A stretch of 5,718 bases of DNA from Acidimicrobiaceae bacterium. Its GTDB lineage: Bacteria; Actinomycetota; Acidimicrobiia; Acidimicrobiales; Bog-793. Of the stretch, positions 1-5,718 are shown in pieces. A model generated the notes under the pieces. It saw only the letters and a list, made by a program, of their open reading frames with translations. It was not told where the DNA came from and searched no databases. The translations under genes and the position numbers were made by a program. The stretch spans positions 1 through 5,718 of the forward strand of contig PMZN01000063.1 in the NCBI GenBank assembly GCA_003170375.1. The letters run 5' to 3'. Position 1 is the first letter of the stretch. Each line of letters opens with the position of its first letter.

Positions 1-1610
1 GTGGAGCCCCAGCCGAGAAGCAGCACCCTCGCGTCGCCACCGGGATCATCGGCCTCGACGGGCGGCAGGCCCTTCGCGATGCCGGCGATCTTCGCCGCGC
101 GAGCATGGATCATCACATCGTGGTTCGCGGGCTCGTAGGAGACCGTTCCGATACCGTCCTGCTTCTCGAGCCCGCCGATACGGTGCTCGAGGCCCGGCGT
201 GCCGGGAATCGCCCACGGCCTCGCGAGCGTGTCGGGGTCCCGTATGAACGGCCAGAAGGCCGGCTCCCCGTCGGTGCCGGTCGCGTTCGGCTCGGTCGCG
301 AACTCCACGGAGATGTCCGGCAGCGACTCGACGTCGGGAAGGCGCCAAGGTTCGGAGCCGTTGGCGAGGTATCCGTCGGAGAGCAGGTAGACCGGTGTCC
401 TGTACTTGAGGGCGATGCGGGCCGCCTCGATCGCAGCATCGAAACAGTGCGAGGGCGTCTTGGCGGCGACGATGGGGACAGGAGCTTCGCCGTGGCGGCC
501 GAACATCGCGTGCAGCAGGTCCGACTGCTCGGTCTTGGTGGGAAGCCCGGTCGACGGTCCTCCTCGCTGGATGTCGACGATGAGCAGCGGCAGTTCCAGG
601 CTCACGGCGAGACCGACGGTCTCCGCTTTCAGGTCGATGCCTGGCCCGCTCGTGGTCGTCACCCCGAGGGCGCCGCCGAAAGCCGCACCGAGCGCCGCAC
701 CGATGCCGGCGATTTCGTCTTCGGCTTGGAGGGTCCGCACACCGAACTTCTTGTGCTTGGAGAGCTCGTGCAAGATGTCCGACGCCGGCGTGATCGGGTA
801 GGACCCGAGGAAGAGGGGCAGCTTGGCAAGGTGGGCCGCGGCCAAAAGCCCCCAGGCGAGTGCCACGTTCCCGGTCACGTTCGTATAGGTGCCGGGGAGG
901 TGCTCAGCGGGCGCTATCTCATATGAGGACTCGAAGATCTCCGCGGTTTCGCCGAAGTTGTAGCCGGCCCGGAACGCGAGGGTGTTCGCCTCAGCCACGA
1001 TCGGTGATCTGCCGTAGCGGCGGACGATCCAGCGCTCGGTGTCGACGATCGGCCGGTGGTAGAGCCACGACAAGAGTCCGAGCGCGAAGAAGTTCTTGCT
1101 CCGCTCCGCATCGCGCGGCTTGGCCCCGGTCTGCTTGCACGCCTCGAGGGTCAGCGAGGTCATGGGGATTTCGTAGATCCTGAAAGCCGACAAGCTGCCG
1201 TCTTTGAGCGGGTTGGCCCCGTAGCCCGCTTTGGCAAGGTCCCGCTCGTCGAAGGAGTCCACGTTGATCACGAGGGTGCCGCCGGTTGGCAGATCGTTCA
1301 CATTTGCCTTCAAAGCCGCGGGGTTCATCGCCACGAGCACGTTCGGCGCGTCGCCGGGGGTGAGGATCTCGTGGTCAGAGATGTGGATCTGAAAGGCGGA
1401 GACGCCGGCGAGGGTCCCTGCCGGGGCGCGAATCTCGGCGGGGTAATTCGGGAACGTCGACAAGTCATTGCCGAACAGGGCGCTCTCATCGGTGAACCGG
1501 TCCCCGGTGACCTGCATGCCGTCGCCGGAGTCCCCGGCAAAACGGATCACCACCTGGTCAATCGTCTCGACTTTGCCCGGTTCGTTCACCGGCTTGGACT
1601 TTGTCGTCAC
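1..1610 (-). CDS. korA: 2-oxoglutarate:ferredoxin oxidoreductase subunit alpha (gamma-alpha fusion), 3'-truncated by window edge
   Basis: This cytoplasmic enzyme subunit, with a KorB partner, oxidatively decarboxylates 2-oxoglutarate to succinyl-CoA using CoA and ferredoxin. 536 codons are visible. Compared with my memory of mycobacterial KorA (about 650 residues), roughly 100-120 C-terminal residues lie outside the window. Residues about 18-225 form the gamma domain fused at the N-terminus (VVIRFAGDSGDGMQ at 20-33, FPNYPAEIRAPAGTLAGVS at 53-71, AMNPAALKAN at 94-103). Residues about 245 onward form the alpha/pyrimidine-binding domain (GSYPITPASDILHELSKHK at 269-287, QAEDEIAGIGAALGAAFGG at 295-313, TSGPGIDLK at 320-328, QRGGPSTGLPTKTEQSDLL at 348-366). 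Start: GTG at 1610 has GGAGGGG four bases upstream, and an in-frame TAG lies ten codons upstream, so no longer start is possible. The remembered mycobacterial homologue supports 2-oxoglutarate as substrate, but another 2-oxoacid cannot be excluded from this subunit alone. The gene follows fbaB after 200 bases, so it may have its own promoter. Confidence 0.95.
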   Translation of the reverse strand, partial: MTTKSKPVNEPGKVETIDQVVIRFAGDSGDGMQVTGDRFTDESALFGNDLSTFPNYPAEIRAPAGTLAGVSAFQIHISDHEILTPGDAPNVLVAMNPAALKANVNDLPTGGTLVINVDSFDERDLAKAGYGANPLKDGSLSAFRIYEIPMTSLTLEACKQTGAKPRDAERSKNFFALGLLSWLYHRPIVDTERWIVRRYGRSPIVAEANTLAFRAGYNFGETAEIFESSYEIAPAEHLPGTYTNVTGNVALAWGLLAAAHLAKLPLFLGSYPITPASDILHELSKHKKFGVRTLQAEDEIAGIGAALGAAFGGALGVTTTSGPGIDLKAETVGLAVSLELPLLIVDIQRGGPSTGLPTKTEQSDLLHAMFGRHGEAPVPIVAAKTPSHCFDAAIEAARIALKYRTPVYLLSDGYLANGSEPWRLPDVESLPDISVEFATEPNATGTDGEPAFWPFIRDPDTLARPWAIPGTPGLEHRIGGLEKQDGIGTVSYEPANHDVMIHARAAKIAGIAKGLPPVEADDPGGDARVLLLGWGS

Positions 1611-1612
1611 GG

Positions 1613-1619
1613 CCCCTCC
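1613..1619 (-). promoter_or_regulatory. Ribosome-binding site of korA
   Basis: GGAGGGG on the minus strand lies three bases before the GTG at 1610 (core GGAGG about five bases away). Spacing is on the short side, but the purine run is strong and it is the only plausible site, because an in-frame TAG just upstream blocks longer starts. Confidence 0.7.
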
Positions 1620-1690
1620 ACTTGGCTCGCCGGCCTATGTACCGCCACGCCCGCGATTACCTTGTCACCCGCCTGCCTGTGGTTATGGGC

Positions 1691-1696
1691 ATTCTA
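1691..1696 (-). promoter_or_regulatory. Possible -10 element (TAGAAT) for korA
   Basis: TAGAAT matches the sigma-70-family TATAAT box at five of six positions and lies about 80 bases upstream of the korA GTG, inside the 200-base gap after fbaB. At a 17-base spacing the -35 position reads CCGGAA, which is a poor match. A TTGCAC exists at 1724-1729 but is 27 bases away, too far to pair with this box. Weak -35 boxes are common in actinobacteria, so the call stays open. Confidence 0.25.
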
Positions 1697-1740
1697 CCGC
1701 CGAGCTCTTCACCTTCCGGCGATGTGCAAGGCCGGCATTG

Positions 1741-1761
1741 GCCGCGGCTCGAGGCCCCGGC
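1741..1761 (-). terminator. Imperfect GC-rich inverted repeat after fbaB, possible weak terminator
   Basis: Arms 1741-1748 and 1754-1761 pair at seven of eight positions around a five-base loop, with one internal mismatch. It sits about 50 bases past the fbaB stop. No T-run follows on the minus strand, so it is not a classical intrinsic terminator. It could slow polymerase, or it could be a chance pairing in GC-rich DNA. Confidence 0.2.
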
Positions 1762-1810
1762 ACCCGACAAGAGCGCTTGCAGACGACTCGTTCAGGTTGT
1801 TCGGCTCGCT

Positions 1811-2866
1811 CTAAGCCACCGTGACGGAGTCGTCGAGGTACACGTCCTGAACAGCGTGGATGATCTCCACTCCCTCGCTCAGCGGACGCTGGAAGGCCTT
1901 GCGTCCCAGTATCAGCCCCATGCCGCCGGCGCGCTTGTTGACCACGGCGGTCCGCACAGCCTGTGCGAAGTCGCTGGCGCCCGATGACTCGCCGCCCGAG
2001 TTGATGAGCCCGATGCGTCCCGCGTAGCAGTTGACGACCTGCCAGCGGGTGAGGTCGACCGGGTGGTCGGTCGTCAGCTGGCGGTAGACGAGGGGGTCGG
2101 TGCGACCGAACTTCAGCGCGGTGTAGCCGCCGTTGTTCTCCGGCTGCTTCTGCTTGATGATGTCGGCTTCGATCGTGACTCCGAGGTGGTTCGCCTGCCC
2201 CGTGAGGTCTGCCGCCAGGGCATAGTCGGCCTCAGGGGTCTTGAACGCAGGGTTGCGGAGGTAGCACCAAAGGACGGTGAACAGGCCGTAGCCGTGCGCC
2301 TCGGCGAAGAGCGCGCTGACTTCTCGGATCTGCCGGGTGGCCTCCTCCGAGCCGAAGTAGATCGTGGCACCCACGCCCATCGCCCCGAGGTCGACGGCTT
2401 GGCGGACCGAAGCGAACGGCACCTGGTCGCCCCGGTTCGGGTAGGTGAGGAGCTCGTTGTGGTTGAGCTTGACGATCAACGGGATCTTGTGGGCGTAACG
2501 ACGAGCGATGATGCCGAGGCCCCCGAGCGTCGAGGTGAACGCACTGCAGTCGGCTGCAATCGCCAGCTCGGCAAGCTTCTGCGGGTCGAAGTACGCCGGG
2601 TTCTTCGCGAAGCTCGCGGCCGCCGAATGTTCGATCCCCTGGTCGACCGGCAGGATCGACAGGTACCCGGTGCCGCCCAGGCGGCCGTGGTCGAACATCT
2701 GCTGCAGGTTGCGCAGGACCGGCACGGGCCGGTCACTTTGAACAAGGACCCGGTCGACGAAGTCAGGCCCGGGAAGCGAAAGCCGGTCTCGCTCGATCGT
2801 CTTGCACTCGTGGCCGAGCAGGGAGTCAGCCTCGTCCCCGAGCGTCTCGCGGATGTTGATTCCCAT
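1811..2866 (-). CDS. fbaB: Class I fructose-bisphosphate aldolase, FbaB/DhnA type
   Basis: The enzyme reversibly cleaves fructose-1,6-bisphosphate to dihydroxyacetone phosphate and glyceraldehyde-3-phosphate through a Schiff base, without metal, in the cytoplasm (glycolysis/gluconeogenesis). The 351-residue product matches Escherichia coli FbaB (about 350) almost end to end from memory. Conserved blocks are [20 protein letters not shown] (61-80), [18 protein letters not shown] (121-138), [10 protein letters not shown] (166-175), [11 protein letters not shown] (219-229), [15 protein letters not shown] (234-248), [15 protein letters not shown] (279-293) and [16 protein letters not shown] (310-325). 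The Schiff-base lysine is probably K238 or K240 in the IIKQK segment; that assignment is inferred from the family. ATG at 2866 is preceded by GGAGGA with good spacing and gives the family's normal N-terminus. The gene lies 147 bases after the methyltransferase gene and 200 bases before korA, all in one direction. It appears intact. Confidence 0.96.
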   Translation of the reverse strand: MGINIRETLGDEADSLLGHECKTIERDRLSLPGPDFVDRVLVQSDRPVPVLRNLQQMFDHGRLGGTGYLSILPVDQGIEHSAAASFAKNPAYFDPQKLAELAIAADCSAFTSTLGGLGIIARRYAHKIPLIVKLNHNELLTYPNRGDQVPFASVRQAVDLGAMGVGATIYFGSEEATRQIREVSALFAEAHGYGLFTVLWCYLRNPAFKTPEADYALAADLTGQANHLGVTIEADIIKQKQPENNGGYTALKFGRTDPLVYRQLTTDHPVDLTRWQVVNCYAGRIGLINSGGESSGASDFAQAVRTAVVNKRAGGMGLILGRKAFQRPLSEGVEIIHAVQDVYLDDSVTVA

Positions 2867-2874
2867 TATGTCGT

Positions 2875-2880
2875 TCCTCC
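2875..2880 (-). promoter_or_regulatory. Ribosome-binding site of fbaB
   Basis: GGAGGA on the minus strand, eight bases before the ATG at 2866. This near-perfect Shine-Dalgarno is the strongest in the window and fixes the start. It agrees with the high expression usual for a glycolytic enzyme. Confidence 0.85.
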
Positions 2881-2932
2881 TGGTCAGCGCGTTTCAGCCG
2901 AACCCATTCCGCCGGTGCGGGGACGAGCGCTC

Positions 2933-2949
2933 CGCCGAACGAGTCGGCG
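2933..2949 (-). repeat. Perfect 6-bp stem-loop in the fbaB leader
   Basis: Arms CGCCGA and TCGGCG on the minus strand pair perfectly around a five-base CTCGT loop, about 67 bases upstream of the fbaB start. It follows a second hairpin (2962-2977) by 12 bases. No T-run follows, so a leader-RNA structure is at least as likely as a terminator. A 6-bp GC-rich stem can also arise by chance. Confidence 0.4.
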
Positions 2950-2961
2950 TAGGTTCAAGCC

Positions 2962-2977
2962 GCGCCCTCTTGGGCGC
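2962..2977 (-). repeat. Perfect 6-bp GC stem-loop between the methyltransferase gene and fbaB
   Basis: GCGCCC and GGGCGC pair perfectly around an AAGA tetraloop, starting about 36 bases after the methyltransferase stop. All six pairs are G-C. No T-run follows. It may mark the end of the ychF-methyltransferase transcript or be part of the fbaB 5' leader. The GGGCGC arm could alternatively pair, with one G-U, with GCGCTC at 2925-2930. Confidence 0.4.
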
Positions 2978-2986
2978 TCCTTGGCG

Positions 2987-3017
2987 ATCCTAGCTCCAGT
3001 CCTCACGTGGTCATCAA
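2987..3017 (-). promoter_or_regulatory. Possible fbaB promoter (TTGATG, 19 bases, TAGGAT)
   Basis: TAGGAT at 2987-2992 fits the actinobacterial TANNNT -10 pattern. TTGATG at 3012-3017 shares the first four bases of TTGACA, with a longish 19-base spacer. The -35 overlaps the stop codon of the methyltransferase gene. If used, transcription would begin near 2980 and give a leader of roughly 110 bases holding both stem-loops before fbaB. This is pattern matching only. Confidence 0.3.
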
Positions 3018-3841
3018 ACCCGCCCGGACCACCAGATCGTGACAAGCTCGGAGCCCGGTGATCTGAGCTCAGCTGCCCGGTCACCCTCGGCACCGAGCTC
3101 GCGCAAGGCCGAGGCAACCTCGCCGGCTCGGCCGGGGCCCATACAAAGTCGGCGCCTTGTCACCTCGACCAGGTCCTCGAAGGTTCCGTGATCTGGCTCG
3201 CCCGAGCGAGACCAGACCTCGTGACCCGGTGCGAGTCCCAGCTCCTCCAACACCGCCAGCGCGTCGCAGGCGGTCGGAACGTTCGGTCGGACAAGGCCGT
3301 GGAAGCGTTCCCAGAGCGGATTCAGCGCAGTGAGCGGGTGGCGGGCTGTGAGCTCGACCACGACGAGCCGGCGGGCATGGCTCGTGAGCGCGGCGACGAA
3401 CGGCCCGAGGTCCGCGACGTTGTACAGCACGTGATGGCACGTCACCACGTCAGCTGGCTCGACCTCGCCAGCCACGTCCGGCCAGCGCCCACAGACCGGA
3501 AGAACTGCCTTGCCGAGCCGGTCGGCGTTGTCGACAAGGACGCTCAACAGGTCCCGGTCGCTGTCGACCGCGGTCATCGCGGTCGCTCGGGGCACGAGTG
3601 GGAGGCAGGCGGCGCCGGCGCCGGCGCCGACATCGAGAACCGAGCCGGGGTTCGCGAGAGCCTCCCAGGCCCGTTGGTAGGAAGGGCCCGCGGAAGCCTC
3701 ACTCCTGTGTTCGGCCCTGCGGATGAAGAGCTGGCGCGGCAGCACCCAGGGAGATTCGGGCGTAGCCGCAAGGATCTCGGTCGGGATCGCCCACGACTCG
3801 AGATCGGACCGCCAGCGCTCCAGCAGCTCCGCGGCGCTCAC
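3014..3841 (-). CDS. Class I SAM-dependent methyltransferase, substrate unknown
   Basis: A 275-residue protein with a Rossmann-type methyltransferase fold. Residues 66-77 carry the SAM-binding glycine loop (GSVLDVGAGAGA), the acidic end of strand 2 is at 91-95 (AVDSD), and 129-142 (PADVVTCHHVLYNV) is the motif-IV-like segment after strand 4. No N/D-PP-Y/F motif is present, which argues against an adenine N6 or glutamine methyltransferase. About 50 N-terminal residues precede the core and a helical region follows it. Start: GTG at 3841 lies 10 bases past the ychF stop, and its Shine-Dalgarno TGAGG (3850-3854) overlaps that stop, pointing to translational coupling. A longer in-frame ATG at 3946 would overlap the conserved YchF C-terminus by about 95 bases and is not favoured. 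The gene ends in tandem TGA stops (3016-3011). Substrate could be a small molecule, RNA or protein; the sequence does not decide. Confidence 0.85.
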   Translation of the reverse strand: MSAAELLERWRSDLESWAIPTEILAATPESPWVLPRQLFIRRAEHRSEASAGPSYQRAWEALANPGSVLDVGAGAGAACLPLVPRATAMTAVDSDRDLLSVLVDNADRLGKAVLPVCGRWPDVAGEVEPADVVTCHHVLYNVADLGPFVAALTSHARRLVVVELTARHPLTALNPLWERFHGLVRPNVPTACDALAVLEELGLAPGHEVWSRSGEPDHGTFEDLVEVTRRRLCMGPGRAGEVASALRELGAEGDRAAELRSPGSELVTIWWSGRV

Positions 3842-3849
3842 GGACCGAA

Positions 3850-3854
3850 CCTCA
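3850..3854 (-). promoter_or_regulatory. Methyltransferase ribosome-binding site overlapping the ychF stop
   Basis: TGAGG on the minus strand contains the ychF TGA stop and lies eight bases before the GTG at 3841. This placement decides the methyltransferase start and suggests that ribosomes ending on ychF reinitiate on the next gene. Confidence 0.6.
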
Positions 3855-4931
3855 GACGTTGAACCGGATCTCGAGCACGTCGCCGTCGTGTACGACGTAG
3901 TCCTTGCCTTCGAGACGGACCTTGCCCTTTGAGCGGGCTGCAGCAAGCGAGCCGAATTCGAGCAGCTCGTCCCACCTGATCACGTCGGCTTTGATGAAGC
4001 CTCGCTGGAGGTCCGAGTGGATCACTCCAGCGCATTCGGGGGCCTTCGCGCCGCTGCGGAAGATCCATGCTCGCGACTCATCTTCGCCGGTGGTGAGGAA
4101 GACCCACTTCCCGAGAATGTCGAAAGCCGCCTGCGCGACGCGGACGAGCGCGCCCTGTCCGAGTCCGAGACCCTCGAGCAGCTCAGCGCGCTCGGCGGGA
4201 TCGAGCCTGGCAGTCTCGGCCTCCAGCTGAACGGAGACGGCAAGCACGTCCACGCGACTGCCGACCTCCTTCTCCACGGCCGCCACAAGCTCGTCGCTGT
4301 CGGCGAGCCTGTCCTCGCCCACGTTGGTCACTGCCATCGTCGGCTTGTCCGTAAGCAGGAAGAACGGCTTCAACGCCTCGCGGTCGCCTGCGTGAAGACT
4401 CGAACGGTACAAAGGCGTGCCTTGCTCGAGAACTGCGACCGCCGCCGGCGCGGCCTTCAGGCCGGCTGCGATGGCTGGGTCGACCGGGGCGACACGGCTG
4501 CGCTTCTTCGTGAGTTGTTGCTCGAGAGTCGCCAGGTCGGCCAGGGCGAGCTCGAGCTCGATGACCGCGAGCGAGGCCAGAGGATCGGTGTCGCCGGGCA
4601 CGTTCTCGTCCTCGAAGCTGCGCAGCACAAGGCAGAGGGCGTCCACTTCGCGCACCCCAGCAAGAAACCGGCTTCCGAGGGCATCCCCCTTCTCACCACC
4701 CTTGCCGATCGCGGCGATGTCGACGACCTCAAAGCCGGCATAGACGATCTTGCGGCTCTCGCTCATCTTCCCGAGAGCGTCGACTCGGGGATCGGGCACA
4801 TGCGCGACCCCGACCTCGGTCTCGACCGTCGAGAAGGGGTGGGACGCGACGACGGCATCGCCGCCAGTGAGCGCATTGAAGAGGGACGATTTGCCCGAAT
4901 TGGGCAGGCCCACAAGGCCGACACGGTCCAC
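3852..4931 (-). CDS. ychF: YchF/OLA1-family ribosome-associated ATPase/GTPase
   Basis: Cytoplasmic P-loop NTPase of the Obg-related YchF family, which binds ribosomes and is linked to translation and stress responses. The 359 residues are close to the usual 363. Motifs: P-loop GLPNSGKSS at 8-16; switch I threonine near residue 35; G3-like DIAAI at 71-75; NVGE at 203-206, the NxxE form that in this family replaces NKxD and goes with ATP preference; a G5-like VSVQLEAE at 232-239. Residues about 278-359 form the TGS domain, with RAWIFRSGAKAPECAGVIHS at 287-306, GFIKADVI at 311-318 and the typical ending RLEGKDYVVHDGDVLEIRFNV. Oddities against remembered bacterial YchF: S12 for Val, GKSS for GKST, and A74 where DxxG has glycine. 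GTG at 4931 is the only start that fits; its Shine-Dalgarno (4945-4951) is 13 bases away. A 13-bp hairpin lies just upstream, and the methyltransferase gene follows after 10 bases. Confidence 0.93.
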   Translation of the reverse strand: MDRVGLVGLPNSGKSSLFNALTGGDAVVASHPFSTVETEVGVAHVPDPRVDALGKMSESRKIVYAGFEVVDIAAIGKGGEKGDALGSRFLAGVREVDALCLVLRSFEDENVPGDTDPLASLAVIELELALADLATLEQQLTKKRSRVAPVDPAIAAGLKAAPAAVAVLEQGTPLYRSSLHAGDREALKPFFLLTDKPTMAVTNVGEDRLADSDELVAAVEKEVGSRVDVLAVSVQLEAETARLDPAERAELLEGLGLGQGALVRVAQAAFDILGKWVFLTTGEDESRAWIFRSGAKAPECAGVIHSDLQRGFIKADVIRWDELLEFGSLAAARSKGKVRLEGKDYVVHDGDVLEIRFNV

Positions 4932-4944
4932 GACACTGACGGTA

Positions 4945-4951
4945 CTTCCTC
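4945..4951 (-). promoter_or_regulatory. Probable ribosome-binding site of ychF with long spacing
   Basis: GAGGAAG on the minus strand is 13 bases before the GTG at 4931, longer than the usual 5-9. No other in-frame start lies nearby. The site begins four bases after the base of the strong hairpin at 4956-4988, so folding could influence access to it. Confidence 0.45.
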
Positions 4952-4955
4952 AACG

Positions 4956-4988
4956 GGCTGCCCCGACGACCACTGCGTCGGGGCAGCC
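4956..4988 (-). repeat. Perfect 13-bp inverted repeat with 7-base loop before ychF
   Basis: Arms 4956-4968 and 4976-4988 are exact reverse complements (minus strand GGCTGCCCCGACG and CGTCGGGGCAGCC) around a CAGTGGT loop. It begins 58 bases past the TPR stop and ends 24 bases before the ychF start. On the minus strand it is followed by CGTTGAGGAAG, which has no T-run. It may be a terminator of the U-less type proposed for actinobacteria, an attenuator, or a structured ychF leader. It is the strongest secondary structure I see in the gaps. Confidence 0.75.
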
Positions 4989-5046
4989 GGTCCAGATCTG
5001 CGGGAGCGGCTCGGCCGAACCGTCTGCGCCAGCGCGCTCGCCCTGA

Positions 5047-5718
5047 TCAGCGCAGAGCCGCCAAGCGGTCCTCCGTGTCGAAGAGCTCGGGTGAGAAGGA
5101 CGCGACGCGGGTGAACAGCTCTCGTGCCCGAGGGAGGTCGCCCGCCCTTTCGTAGAGGTCACCGAGGGCATACCACTGCCGGAGATGGCAGGTATCGGGA
5201 TGGCGGAGGGACTTGCCTCCAGGACCGAGGAGCGCGATCGCTCCCTCGAGGTCGCCGCGGTCGGCCATCATGCCGGCCACGACGAGGCGCCCCTCGACGA
5301 GAACTTCCCTGTCCACGCCCTCTTGTCGCAACGCATCCCAAAGTGTGAGGACAGCCTTGTCCCGACCGAGCGCCCTCTCGCAGTCGGCGATCACCGGATG
5401 CTGGTCGAACGAGCCGGTGAGGTCATGGAAAGCCCGCAGCTCGCGAGCTGCTTCGCGCCAGCGGCCGAGCCGGTAGAGCGTGAGGCCGTAGAGCTCTCGA
5501 ACCGCCCCAACGTCCGGTGCCAACCGGGCGAGCACGCGCAGCTCTGCGAGCGCCTCCCGGTACCGGTCGCGCTCGTAGGACCGGGTCGCGATCCCAAGTC
5601 GTCGCTCCAGCCCCGCCGCGCGATCGGGACCGACTGCTCCCCGCAGCTCCTCGCGGACCTCGAGCGGCAGCTCGTTGTCCTCAGTTCGTTTGCGAACGCG
5701 GCGCTCGCGCTCCGATTC
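5047..5718 (-). CDS. Tetratricopeptide-repeat protein, 5'-truncated by window edge
   Basis: 223 codons are visible, open to the right edge, ending in TGA at 5047; the true start is outside the window. A charged Arg/Glu-rich stretch (first ~30 visible residues) contains ELPLEVREELRGAV at 16-29. Helical TPR-like units follow: about 42-68 (ATRSYERDRYREALAELRVL), about 73-102 (VRELYGLTLYRLGRWREAAR), a more degenerate pair at about 105-165, and 181-214 (QWYALGDLYERAGDLPRARE and onward). The segment HPVIADCERALGR at 107-119 recalls, from memory, actinobacterial TPR proteins encoded near tlyA and a HAD-family phosphatase (Rv1691-like). TPRs are protein-interaction scaffolds and no enzyme motif is seen. 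No signal peptide or membrane segment shows in the visible part. The gene is followed by a 115-base gap with a strong hairpin and then ychF in the same direction, so co-transcription is uncertain. Confidence 0.82.
   Translation of the reverse strand, partial: ESERERRVRKRTEDNELPLEVREELRGAVGPDRAAGLERRLGIATRSYERDRYREALAELRVLARLAPDVGAVRELYGLTLYRLGRWREAARELRAFHDLTGSFDQHPVIADCERALGRDKAVLTLWDALRQEGVDREVLVEGRLVVAGMMADRGDLEGAIALLGPGGKSLRHPDTCHLRQWYALGDLYERAGDLPRARELFTRVASFSPELFDTEDRLAALR

Noticed and set aside
105..926. A 273-codon open plus-strand frame within korA
   Set aside because: The minus-strand reading gives an unbroken, strongly conserved KorA protein; the plus frame is its shadow.
1691..1729. 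TTGCAC (1724-1729) and TAGAAT (1691-1696) as a paired promoter for korA
   Set aside because: The spacer is 27 bases, far from the 16-19 that sigma-70-type promoters need; only the -10-like box is kept, at low confidence.
1601..1987. Plus-strand frames over the fbaB-korA gap (1056-1814, 1468-1824 and 1601-1987)
   Set aside because: They run into fbaB or korA on the opposite strand, lack recognisable motifs, and the gap itself is better explained as a promoter and leader region.
2925..2932. GAGCGCTC palindrome as an operator
   Set aside because: An 8-base GC-rich palindrome is common by chance here, and there is no second copy with regular spacing or any neighbouring regulator gene.
2063..3061. 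A 332-codon open plus-strand frame across fbaB and its leader
   Set aside because: Antisense to an intact, highly conserved aldolase gene, with a composition-driven, domain-free translation.
3842..3946. Longer methyltransferase start at the ATG of 3946
   Set aside because: It would add 35 residues of low-complexity Ser/Thr/Arg sequence overlapping the conserved C-terminus of YchF; the GTG at 3841 has a well-spaced Shine-Dalgarno.
4017..5114. A 365-codon open plus-strand frame across ychF
   Set aside because: It is exactly antisense to the well-recognised ychF gene, its translation shows no domain, and long antisense frames are expected in GC-rich coding DNA.
1..5718. Search for CRISPR arrays, tRNA or rRNA genes, insertion sequences and defence genes
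   Set aside because: No direct-repeat series, tRNA-like cloverleaf, rRNA signature, transposase or terminal repeats were seen; all coding content is housekeeping-like.

Overview
The window is GC-rich, uses GTG starts for three of its four visible starts, and is densely coded on the minus strand only. Five genes read from high to low coordinates: a tetratricopeptide-repeat (TPR) protein cut by the right edge, a YchF-type P-loop NTPase, a class I SAM-dependent methyltransferase, an FbaB/DhnA-type class I fructose-bisphosphate aldolase, and the alpha subunit of a 2-oxoacid:ferredoxin oxidoreductase (KorA type) cut by the left edge. Base composition, start-codon use, the close resemblance of the KorA protein to the mycobacterial enzyme and the actinobacterial style of the TPR protein suggest an actinobacterium, possibly an acidimicrobial or other uncultured lineage. 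That placement is inference from remembered sequences, not from a search.

Right part (5718 to about 3014): the TPR gene ends at 5047. A 115-base gap holds a perfect 13-bp inverted repeat just ahead of the ychF ribosome-binding site. ychF and the methyltransferase gene are separated by only 10 bases, and the methyltransferase Shine-Dalgarno overlaps the ychF stop codon, so these two look translationally coupled.

Left part (3013 to 1): a 147-base gap with two perfect stem-loops and a possible promoter precedes fbaB, which has a strong GGAGGA ribosome-binding site. A 200-base gap separates fbaB from korA. The two enzymes belong to central carbon metabolism: a metal-independent aldolase of glycolysis/gluconeogenesis and a CoA- and ferredoxin-dependent 2-oxoglutarate oxidoreductase that serves the TCA cycle. 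A korB (beta subunit) gene would be expected just beyond position 1.

I see no mobile element, CRISPR array, tRNA or rRNA and no convincing plus-strand gene; the long plus-strand frames are antisense shadows of GC-rich coding sequence. This looks like an ordinary chromosomal housekeeping region. The points most worth a second look are the strong hairpin before ychF, the structured fbaB leader, the divergent nucleotide-binding motifs of the YchF protein, and the coupled methyltransferase of unknown substrate.
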